A stretch of 21,753 nucleotides of DNA from Didymodactylos carnosus (lineage: Eukaryota; Rotifera; Eurotatoria; Philodinida; Philodinidae), in NCBI GenBank assembly GCA_905250885.1, contig CAJNOQ010003019.1, forward strand, positions 1-21,753, written 5' to 3'. Positions 1-8,580 of the stretch are shown piece after piece (the stretch's first letter is position 1; the number at the start of each line of letters is the position of its first letter). Both the position numbers and the translations under genes were made by a program. The notes under the pieces are model-generated. The model ran no database searches. It was given only the letters and a program-made list of their open reading frames with translations, and had not been told where the DNA came from.

Positions 1-135
<135 letters not shown>

Positions 136-1360
136 TTATATGCAGATGTTTGAAGCGTGGTGGAACCGATGAGATTGGATTTTAATAAAATCTGTAATAA
201 GTGTAGAGGAATGTATTATTGCACAGAATGTATTTCGATACATATATTTATGTGACGAATAGGTTGATGGGATTACGCAAGTCTGAATTGCACAATTATT
301 CATGGGAATACGGAAATAAAAGATGAAATGGTTGGAAAACAGTGGTGTAAACTCTCCACCAATAATTTGTGAAATTGTCTCGCCTTCTAGAAGACACTGG
401 ATTACTTCTATTTGGTTGTATGATGTTCTGCAGAGGTTCGCTGTTTTTAAATTTTTTTTTAAGGCTTATGTCTATTACGAACCCTACCTGTTTACTAAAA
501 ACTAGACGCGCATGTTTGTTGTGGAAGCAGAGGATTTTGTCGCAAAAAGAAACAAACACGGGATACAAAAGAAAATAGAGCAATGCTCAAATATTGCTTA
601 TCTCTTGCTATTCACGGCAACTCTTCGTCATAAGAGATAAGAAATTTCAAGGCTGAAGGGCTTTGTTAGGAATAACCTTCTCGAATGATGTATCATCGCC
701 GACAGAAAAAAAGAAATTGCTGATGAAATGTAATGAAAGCTTTTGTTGAGTCTAGTGAGAGATGGAAATGGGTCCAAATATAACTCAGGCTGCAAGTTTA
801 GGTTGCGATTGCGATTTGAAGTGCTCGGTTCTAGGAAAGTAGTTTTGAGAAAACAAACGTTAACTTTTTGTGGCTGAGAACCAACCGGAATTGAGACACT
901 AATGCGCTATGGGTTAGAGCAAACTAGTAAAACTAAAGAAGTGTTTGCTTATTTAGTACAACTTTATTGAAATGGTTGAGAGAAATGAAAGTTATTGTTT
1001 AACATAATCTAATGACTATTGAAGTATCGTAGGTATCTTTCATGGTGGATGAGAAGCCAATCATCGTGATGAAGAGATTTGAATAGGGTGCGAACAGTTA
1101 CGCACTGTTTTTCTAGCCATAGCCAAGCGTTGGCGATAATACCAGTGATAGTGTTTTCTATCATAGGATGGCAAGTTCAAACTATGAACTACCAACTCCG
1201 CAAAAAAAGAGCTGGATAGTTTAGAGCAGCAAACGTGAAAATTCTCCTCAAAATGCAAGCTTTGTGCTTATATCGTAAAAAACACCTCCGTCTATGTTCT
1301 ACGATGCACACGTATCATTTCCATCCTTTGTCCTCCTAGTGTACTATTCATTCCGTATTT

Positions 1361-1549
1361 TAGTGGCGTAAGACGTAAGGCGACGTTTTCTGACGAGATC
1401 ATTTTTTCCCGTTCTCGTCCGACGTAAACTTTTTCATTCTTTTCCGTTTTACAGTATTCGTGGCCTTATATTTAAATCACACAGATCACGAATACCGTAA
1501 GAACGATAACGTAAGAAAGACGTGTTTTACGTCTTACGGCCCATCACTA
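1361..1549. repeat. MITE-like inverted-repeat element flanked by TA
   Basis: The left end (TAGTGGCGTAAGACGTAAGG) is matched in reverse complement by the right end, which reads inward TAGTGATGGGCCGTAAGACG, with a few extra bases in the right arm. A second nested inverted pair lies inside: TACAGTATTCGTGGCC at 1450-1465 against the reverse complement of 1484-1499, one or two mismatches. Both ends abut TA (1361-1362 and 1548-1549). The element is 189 bp with no coding capacity. A TA flank suits a Tc1/mariner-mobilised MITE, but the parent family is not identified. Confidence 0.7.
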
Positions 1550-1572
1550 ATAGGGTGTGATACAGGGTAACG

Positions 1573-1613
1573 GTTGTTTTCCGCTAGCCGTCAACTGACG
1601 GCTAGCGGCAACA
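1573..1613. repeat. Perfect 13-bp hairpin with imperfect outer stem
   Basis: CCGCTAGCCGTCA (1581-1593) is followed after AC by its exact reverse complement (1596-1608). Pairing continues outward through GTTGTT against AACAAC with one bulge. The hairpin is GC-rich in AT-rich surroundings. It follows TACAGGGTAACG, which resembles a transposon end, and related GGTAAC/GTTACC words recur through about 1675, so it is probably the centre of a small fold-back element. Confidence 0.6.
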
Positions 1614-1761
1614 ACCCAAGGTAACGCCGTTGTAAGAAGTTACCTGCCAATAACAGCTGCCAGTAGTAGGTAACTTTACTTTTTACATTACTACTTCTGG
1701 TTCTAACCTTAATTGTCTTTATTTTGTTATTTTTTATTACTCTTTTGGTGTTGTTTGGCTT

Positions 1762-1838
1762 GAGTCATTGTTATTACAGGTCGGTGACCTTTGATGACTC
1801 TCACTTTTCGTGAATAAAACAGTCTTAGTCTTAGTCTG
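1762..1838 (+). repeat. Possible 3' tail of a non-LTR element: stem-loop plus (AGTCTT)n
   Basis: GAGTCAT (1762-1768) pairs with ATGACTC (1794-1800) around an inner stem AGGTC/GACCT (1778-1790). Then come AATAAA (1813-1818) and a short tandem repeat AGTCTTAGTCTTAGTCTGAG (1821-1840). A terminal stem-loop followed by a short microsatellite is how several non-LTR retrotransposons and their SINEs end. No coding sequence of such an element is visible upstream, so this would be a 5'-truncated copy. Confidence 0.35.
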
Positions 1839-2412
1839 AGCTTCAGCTATTGATGAGAGGTAGCTGCCAGCAGAGAAATGTGTAGAGGTCAAATATGGTC
1901 ATCTAAATAATGAAAATTTCTCAACTTTAGGTGCTTGTTTCTAGTAATAAACCACCTCGTAACTCAAGTCTCTTGACAAAATTATATTTTCTGAGGAAGT
2001 AAGAAGAGAAAAGTTGAAAAACGGCTAGGCCAGGCATATATAGGCGGCATCTCGACGAAGAAACTGATTGATCAATTTATTCAATGCGCCCTTTCGGTGG
2101 GCGTTTGCTGGAGGTTTATCTAAAATATGTTATGAATTTTTCTCTCATTTGTTGTGTAAGATTCGTAGTCTACTGTAAATCTAAAAGCTTTCTGAAGATC
2201 CTCCAATGCTTTCTAAAAGTCTAAAAAATATTTCTGAATCCAAGAAAATGCTCATGCCCCCCTCTGGTCGGCATTCGCCAACCAGGATAGCCGAGAAATG
2301 TTGTGAACTTCTCTGATTCTGAAAAACGCATAACGTAATATAAGGCCAAAACGTTTTCTGGACACCCTCTGAAGATTCCAAGCGGGCTGGCAGTATTTCT
2401 AATCGATTCGAT

Positions 2413-2559
2413 ATGGTACACTATCTATATTATGTAAGTTTTATTATTCGTAGACAACGTTTTTTGTGTTTTCAGATTCAGGTTGATTTCTGGCGACATG
2501 TGTCGCAGGACTCCAGAAAGAGTTTGCTTAGATTAGACAGACACACAGATAACCATTTT
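2413..2559 (+). CDS. Candidate first exons of an unrecognised gene
   Basis: ATG at 2413 opens seven codons (MVHYLYY) ending at a consensus donor GTAAGT (2434). A 42-bp intron ends TGTGTTTTCAG at 2475. The next 84 nt (2476-2559) read in phase IQVDFWRHVSQDSRKSLLRL and continue DRHTDNHF to a second consensus donor GTAAGA at 2560. The exon has a protein-like composition and clean splice signals. I could not find a convincing next exon, because a MITE-like repeat follows at 2688-2811. The gene may be truncated, or it may join the exon at 2944-3171. The product is not recognised. Confidence 0.35.
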
Positions 2560-2687
2560 GTAAGATCCTAGACTAAAGTCAAGGGAATCTACAGATTTTC
2601 AGCCAAACAAAAGGGTATATTGACGGTCACTCTTACGTCAAATGAATTTATCAAAATGTCTTTCGCCCTTCACTTTGAAGTAGCTTC

Positions 2688-2811
2688 TGGAGGATGTTTC
2701 GACTTAACTAAGTCTAGACTTCAGTCTTCGTTTTGTGCACTTACGTGTTAATTTTATACACTTAACTCTAGTTAAGTCGAACACTTAAGAATTTGTATAA
2801 AACACCCTCCT
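2688..2811. repeat. Short MITE-like inverted repeat
   Basis: The ends GGAGGATGTTT (from 2689) and AAACACCCTCC (to 2810) are inverted with one mismatch. An inner inverted pair CGACTTAACTA (2700-2710) and TAGTTAAGTCG (2769-2779) is perfect. The element is about 122 bp and non-coding. It lies between the candidate exons at 2476-2559 and 2944-3171, so if those belong to one gene it sits in the intron. Confidence 0.6.
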
Positions 2812-2943
2812 GGTTCTTTGCAAGAAACAGGGCCGCTGTTCTTAATTTTGTTGTTTGTTTTCAGCAGTTCCAACAAGATTTTAAACAAGAGTCTGGTTTT
2901 TAGTTATCTTTCAATGCTTAAACGAAACTTAATAATTTTGCAG

Positions 2944-3171
2944 GTTTTTCCAATTAGATTTGATGGTGAAGTTCAAAAGTTGTTTGTCGTTTATCTCAAT
3001 AATATGTCTTATGACATATACTCATTATACTATTCTACTCGAGAATATGAGACTAAAACAAATATCCGACAACTAACTTCAGATGTGTCATCTACAATCC
3101 GTACACTTTCGAATCATCTTTTTCGCAAACCTATGCGATCAGAAATAACTGAGAACGAGTGCCTGACTTGA
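2944..3171 (+). CDS. Candidate terminal exon, unrecognised product
   Basis: A good acceptor (AATAATTTTGCAG ending at 2943) opens 75 codons in phase 0, starting VFPIRFDGEVQKLFVVYLNN and ending ENECLT with TGA at 3169-3171. The composition is mixed and protein-like, with no low-complexity run. An earlier acceptor (TTGTTTTCAG near 2870) could add a short exon in the same frame, since the roughly 48-base segment between them also stays open. The gene would converge on the minus-strand gene ending at 3490. The product is not recognised, and it could be a relic. Confidence 0.35.
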   Translation, partial: VFPIRFDGEVQKLFVVYLNNMSYDIYSLYYSTREYETKTNIRQLTSDVSSTIRTLSNHLFRKPMRSEITENECLT

Positions 3172-3481
3172 ACGAGAAAGCACGGTGTGGAAAGAAAGAA
3201 GAATTTTTCTGAATGAAAAGCAATAAGTCTCCTTGAGTTTCACGCAGTCGACTTAAAAAGATAATTCAACATTTGAAAATATGTTGTAAGTATTACTGGA
3301 AAAAATCACAATCAAATATTTTCTTTCCATACTGAACATTGTGATATTAAAAGATCATTTAAAAATTTAGATAATAAAATAATTACCTTAGTAACAAAAG
3401 AAGTCTCTATGTTCTACACATTTGTTGAACGTATCTAATTCTAAAACTTATTTTGCATGACACAGGAATTATATGCATCAC
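3172..3481. other. AT-rich convergent intergenic spacer
   Basis: The spacer lies between the stop at 3171 (plus) and the 3' end of the gene at 3490 (minus). It contains a plus-strand AATAAA near 3374 that could serve the plus-strand candidate gene. Nothing else is supported. Confidence 0.4.
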
Positions 3482-3487
3482 TTTATT
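3482..3487 (-). promoter_or_regulatory. Poly-A signal AATAAA just after the stop codon
   Basis: On the minus strand the gene's last codons are followed by TGACAAATAAAGTG. The hexamer AATAAA therefore starts three bases after the TGA (3492-3490), implying a 3' UTR of only tens of bases. Confidence 0.65.
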
Positions 3488-3489
3488 TG

Positions 3490-5924
3490 TCAAAGAATAT
3501 CTAAAATCGAACAGATATCAATTTGATATCTACTCCACCAGCTTTTCATTATCTGATTAAATGATTTTGCCATATTCATTTGAATATGATAACGACAGAT
3601 TAATGTTTGTTGAAATTTATTCATATTTTGTAAAAATAACAAAACTAATTCATGAACATACAACAGACCATCGTTATTCATCAATCGAACGGAATTTTTT
3701 GGTAAAATCAAAATTTCAATTGGTTTTCTCAATGTAGGTGGCATTAGTTGTGTGATAAATGAATAAAATAATGGATCATGTATATTATCTTGTTCATTAA
3801 GTTTTCGTTTTACACCCTTACTTATTGTTGTCCAGTAACTACTATCATCTGCTTGATTTGTGTTATATTGACAAAATCTCATCCCTTGTTGTGATAATGA
3901 TGATTTAAAATTCGTATCTAAATTGAGAAATAATATTTTCTATAGAGATCCAATCAGACTTGCACTATATCAATCATACCCCATACATCGTGTAATGTAT
4001 TATTATTGGAATGTCGCTGATCTTTTAACTCGTTTTCAATTGTATCCATTGAATCAGCCGAATAATCTGAAAATTGATTATTATTATACTGATGTTGCTG
4101 TTTTTGATGTAAAACTATTCTATTTATCGATGAAGTTAATTCATTATCATTCATATATCGTATTTTATTATTCAAATAAATTGTCGATGAAAAATTAGAA
4201 TATTTTAATGATTTTTTCGATAGCAAATCTTCAGCTGATACTATCACTGGCACCAATGTAGTTCTTATTATTTGATATGTACCAGATTGTTGTTGCGCAC
4301 GATGTAAACGGTTATTATTATTATTATTATTATTATTATTTAAATATAATTTATCAAATAAATGTGTGTAATCTTGATAAATATCTTGAAACAGTTTACA
4401 CGAGCGAACATAGGATGGACAGACAAAATGTTGAACTTCTGAAACGGTGGTTGATAATAAGTCTAATGATGAAGCTTTAGATGCTAATTTTAAATTGGAC
4501 TGTTTCATTATCGGATTATAAGAATCATAAGATTTTTGAATAATTAAGTGTGTGTCGGATTTTATTATTGTTTGTGTATTATACGTAATTAGTGTGACAG
4601 TCGAAGATGAGGCTTGTGTTGATAGACTAATTGTACTTTGAGCTCGTCTCAGTTTTATATCAAAGTTTGTATTTACTAATGCTTTGACTAAAATAGTCAC
4701 AAAGATTTAGATACATTGTTAACATTGTCGAGTGAATTACCATTTTTCTTTGAGCATGATCGAAATTCATTTCCATAAATAGTCTGTGTTGCACATTCAA
4801 TTTGTTTCGATGTTTCTGTCGATACAGCACAATCAATTTTTGATCGGCTTTTTATTGTACAACAAATAATTGCTGATGATTCACTCAACTTTAATAATTT
4901 ACGCTTCTCTTTTACAATCTTTTTTTCTTCTAATAGTAATATTGATTTTTGATTATCAAGGTCATTCGAAGTTATCTGAGGAACATTCGACAATAGTGTT
5001 TGTTGAAGTACTTGTTTCAATGAATTCATTTTATCAATTGTGTATGGTGATTTAAATACATTATAAAGTTTTTCAATCATATTTTCAGCGATAAAATTAT
5101 TATTACTTGTTAATTTTGGTAATGTTTGTAAACGTTCATTTAATCTTACTAATGTTGCCAATGACTTTTGTAATTCATCACTGTTTGATTTTGTAGATGT
5201 CTTTTTGTCTTCATAGTTATTCTTAACGATATGAGAGAAAAAAGATTTAGTGTTGTTTTGCTGTTAATCTTATACAAAGGAGAGTTTTTCGAGAAGTATG
5301 TTTTTTACAAATGGTATCTCATGCAACAGTCAACAGTCTCGAAGTTCAAAAACTAAGAGAATATTATTAATCATTTCGATGTTAGAAACTTGCTTTATCA
5401 GTATCAAAAGCTTTGCTGAAAAACTTTCTCGTGGATCACGTGTATTCTACCTCATTGTCTAATTTGTTGATTGAACAATGTTGTTGTTCAATCAAATTTT
5501 CATCTAACAATTGAGATCTAACGATATATGGTGATTGTTGAATATTTTCTTCATCTTTTTCGATGACATTGTTTTCTAATAAGAACCGTACACGTTTTAG
5601 TGATTGTTCTCTCATTGGTTTTTGCTGTTCATTTGAATCGGTTTGTAGATTATCATTTTCACAATTTGTCGTGATGATATTTGTATACAATTCATCAACA
5701 ATTGAACGTATAACATTCTTTGTTTGACAATCTTGTAGTGAAAAAGAAGATGATGATTGTGTGCATGAAGAAGGAGAATATATCGATGATGTGGATGAAA
5801 CAGATTTTAAACTATTTTTCATTTCATTGACAATATTTGCTTCTAACAGTCTTAATGCAGCTGCTCGAGATCGCGTAAAATGAGATGAAATATTTTGTTC
5901 TTGAGATGTCAGTGTTTTATGCAT
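3490..5924 (-). CDS. Four-exon gene for an unrecognised ~709-residue protein
   Basis: Exons are 5924-5451, 5260-4741, 4687-3980 and 3917-3490. The introns (190, 53 and 62 bp) begin GTAGAA, GTAATT and GTATGA and end AACAG, TTTTAG and AATTTAG. Phases are 0, 1 and 1, and every junction keeps the frame; in particular the 53- and 62-bp introns explain the frame changes at 4700 and 3950. I chose ATG 5924 (MHKTLTSQEQN); upstream codons are open but lack an ATG. Exon 1 is Ser-rich and exon 2 has a charged, helix-like stretch (LLLEEKKIVKEKRKLLKL). Exon 3 has ten Asn in a row at about residues 448-457, encoded by a microsatellite. The C-terminal third is less biased (QLMPPTLRKPIEILILP, ending QIDICSILDIL). 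I see no signal peptide, membrane helix or known domain, so a soluble nuclear or cytoplasmic protein is the default guess. Splicing is well supported; function is unknown. Confidence 0.8.
4312..4341. repeat. Coding (TTA)n microsatellite
   Basis: About ten uninterrupted TTA units on the plus strand encode the poly-Asn tract (AAT/AAC) of the minus-strand gene. Length variation would change only the number of Asn residues. Confidence 0.9.
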
Positions 5925-6235
5925 TCTTTCGAAAAAAATATCAAATAAAATCAATCATGTAACATCATTCACTATGCAACAACTAATTTAAATTTGACTG
6001 AAAAGTAGAATTTATACATATTCTTTAATAGTCACGCGCCACAAAAGTGACTTGATTTAAATGCAAAAAATTCAACACCGTAGTGTCAAAGTCTAAAGCA
6101 CACATACAAAATTCGTGTTGTATCCGTATACTGAAAAAGAGGTGATTTCAGGCCCCTTAAAGGCAATCTCATTTCCGATTAATAAGAAGATATTTCCATG
6201 TAAAAGATGCATCATGAGGCCTTATGAACGCGGCT
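5925..6235. other. Upstream region of the four-exon gene
   Basis: This non-coding AT-rich sequence should hold the promoter and leader of the minus-strand gene. A pyrimidine-rich run followed by AG immediately before ATG 5924 could instead be a splice acceptor, in which case a further upstream exon would exist. I found none with confidence. Confidence 0.4.
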
Positions 6236-6336
6236 GGATTCCAGTTTTATGCATCCATAGTGTCTACGTGAGACACTGTGGATAGATAGTCGAGGGAGCT
6301 TGGATGCATTCTCCCATGTAAATTAGGTGCATTTTT
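6236..6336 (-). repeat. Dispersed repeat, copy A
   Basis: The reverse complement of this segment matches 12450-12542 closely, from AAAAATGCACCT through CATGGGAGAATGC to ATAAAACTGGAAT, with about seven mismatches and one 10-base gap. Copy A keeps a central hairpin: ATCCATAGTGTCT (6253-6265) against AGACACTGTGGAT (6271-6283), loop ACGTG. Copy B has lost one arm of it. The element is non-coding and probably a MITE fragment. Confidence 0.8.
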
Positions 6337-6471
6337 GTTCAGAACCAACGAACAAGTTTTCGCAGAGATAGAAAAATTTTACTTTCTAATTCAATAGGAA
6401 ACTAAAATGTTTCAGGTTTTTGAACACTAAAATTTTTCTCTATACGAAAACTTGTTCGTTGTTTCTGAACA
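6336..6471. repeat. Fold-back repeat with ~44-bp arms
   Basis: The left arm 6336-6380 (TGTTCAGAACCAACGAAC...) and right arm 6429-6471 are inverted copies with a handful of mismatches around a 48-base loop. It directly abuts copy A of the dispersed repeat, so both could be parts of one element. Confidence 0.75.
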
Positions 6472-7072
6472 TTTTCCCACATCGGTAATTCAAGGTGCTC
6501 TACAATCTGGCAGTGCCAAAATATGTTCAGCTGGAAGTTCATAGTGAATCGTTGGACACCCGGATTTCAGGGACCCATCCAAGAAAGGCCTAGTAGCAGA
6601 AACCGATATCAGATTCGCGATCAGCATCAAAGATTACTCACAATCGTGTATGCTTTAAGGAACAAGCGGTTGGACACTTGGGAAGGTTCCTCATTAGATG
6701 CATTTGATAGACATCACTAATACATCAAAAAAGCACAATGCATTAACTACAGTCAAGATTTATAGTCGTCCAAAAGCCACGGAGAAATCATGTAGTCACA
6801 TTCAAGACAACGGAAATACATCGAGACTGTTGTTAGATACAGAATTATCCTGGTACCTAGTCAAGACATTTCTAGCAAGAGAAATGGAGAGATAAGTTTT
6901 TCCAGAAAAGTGTATTAGCTGCGTTGTTTCTTTAGCCACTATAGTGACTATCATACTCTTGAACAGACGATTTCTAATCTGTTGCTTATTTATTAATTAT
7001 GTTAGACTCGTTCAAATCAAATAGATAAATTAATCAAAGAATCTGGTCAGAAATCAACCATCCTCCCCAAAC
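6472..7072. other. Stretch without a supported gene
   Basis: Open frames near 6523-6720 and 6698-6895 have no recognisable domain or splice context. The words GGACACTTGGGAAGGTTCCTC near 6675-6695 resemble the terminal sequence of the fold-back element at 18988-19380 (GGACACTTGGGACAGTTCCC), so a decayed copy of that family may lie here. Confidence 0.35.
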
Positions 7073-7368
7073 CTCAAAAAAAATCGAGTATCGCCCGATT
7101 CATCCAGATTACTAGATTTTTACTCGATTGCAACTGTTGAGTGACGACAGTGAAAATCTAGTAATCGGGCGATTACCAGATTTTTTCTAGTTGCAACTGT
7201 CGATTTATCGCCCGATAATCGGGCGATTTAATTACTACTAGATGCACCTGTAGACGCATCTAGTTAAAAGTCCCTTTTCCAACTAGTAATCTAGATGACA
7301 ACTAGTCCTGTATCGCCCGATAACAGACGAAATGTATCTAGATTTTTCCCATAGATGATGTTTGCCTG
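7073..7368 (+). repeat. Long dispersed repeat, copy 1
   Basis: This is a direct copy of 19718-20013. The last 125 bases (7244-7368 against 19889-20013) are identical, while the preceding ~170 bases carry many substitutions, mostly transitions. The sequence is rich in ATCGCCCGAT/ATCGGGCGAT and CTAG words that form internal palindromes (for example TCGCCCGATAATCGGGCGA). It has no coding frame. It is probably a non-autonomous mobile element of unknown class. Confidence 0.85.
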
Positions 7369-8205
7369 AGTCACCCCACAGATATTATAAAATGAAAGCA
7401 CCTTGTTATTGAATAACTACTTTGATGTTGATATGTTGAGATCTTTTCCCTTTTGATTATAAAAAATATATGACATGCTCTATCTTACAGTGCTTTAAAT
7501 ACAGAAAAGGTCATAATACTATTCAATACACTATGTTTAAACCAATATATCTAACCAGATTTGGTTGCATTTAGCTAAATTTAGTGTTTCCTAATCTCAT
7601 TTCAACTTTGTTTCTTTTCAAAAGGGAAATTTGATAATTTCTGACCAGGTGCTTTATATGGAACCGAAAATCGAATTAAAACCGGTAGTTTGGCTATTCG
7701 CTATTTGCTGTCCCAATATATACACTCAGATATATTTGGACGTTAAAAATCCTCTCACTAAACCCTGTCTTGCAGCTATAGCTCGAACAGAGGTTAAGCT
7801 ATTAGTATATGTGATCTTTTATAAATGAGCCAAGATAAAATTTAAATAAGCTTTGTCATGCACACTTCTCTATCAATGGTACATCTGATCAAGATGGTTC
7901 CTTCACACTTTATGTTCAGTATATTGTGTAGATGTGCCCTTTCATCAGACAAAGATTTAACTGATCTGTATTTGTTGAGCTATTTTGGAAATAGCACATT
8001 TTTTTCCGTATGTTTTGAAATCTATTTATCTTATGACTCATACGCGCACAGTAGATAATTAAAATAGATATAATGATAGAGGACGATCAGGTTTCAGTAT
8101 GAATCATTATGAAATCGTGAGACAGGGACTGATCTACCAAGATCTTGTTTCCTAATCCGTTTATATTCAGGAAGAGAATCTAACGTTCTATCTACTGAAC
8201 ATAAA
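7369..8205. other. Stretch without a supported gene
   Basis: Two open frames (7631-7828 and 7858-8058) have acceptor-like sequence nearby but no recognisable domain and no consistent partner exon. The region ends at the 3' tail of the retrotransposon. Confidence 0.35.
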
Positions 8206-8242
8206 CATTTATTTATTGTCCCTATGTAATAAGGTTGACAAT
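8206..8242 (-). promoter_or_regulatory. Retrotransposon 3' end: stem-loop and AATAAATAAAT tail
   Basis: On the minus strand ATTGTC (8242-8237) pairs with GACAAT (8220-8215) around a 16-base loop. AATAAATAAATG to 8206 follows immediately. A terminal stem-loop with a short repeated tail is the usual RT recognition and priming end of LINEs. The AATAAA here is also a plausible poly-A signal. Confidence 0.6.
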
Positions 8243-8580
8243 TTAGACGAAAAAAAGATAGACAATATACAAAACAGAAAAGGTATATTTAATAAAAGAG
8301 AGGATTTTTGACATCAGTCTGATAGTGGTAGTGAGAAACAACAAATAAGAAATGAGAAAGAGAAAAAAAAAAAGAAAAAAATACATACACAAATAAATAA
8401 ATACATAAAACATTAAGCACATAAGTAAATTTAAATATTTTGATTATAGCAAGGAACAATTACTGTTAGACATATAATCTAATAACATAAAAGCGTAGTA
8501 AAATTCGTATTAGACACCTCAGAAACTAAATCCTAGACCTATAGAATTATATGTTTGTTTATAGGGGTTGTAGAAAAAAT

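Noticed and set aside
1061-1258. Minus-strand 65-codon frame starting MHFEENFHVCCSK
   Set aside because: Isolated, with no splice partners or recognisable motif.
2087-2104. Short GC hairpin CGCCC-TTTCGG-TGGGCG resembling a bacterial terminator
   Set aside because: The window is eukaryotic and no gene ends here; the five-base stem is easily due to chance.
6523-6720. 65-codon open frame with Arg-rich sequence
   Set aside because: No domain, splice context or codon signal; part of a repeat-rich stretch.
7073-7372. Helitron-type ends (TC at the left, CTGA/CTGG at the right) for the long repeat
   Set aside because: Insertion is not between A and T, there is no terminal hairpin at the expected distance, and the boundaries are set by only two copies.
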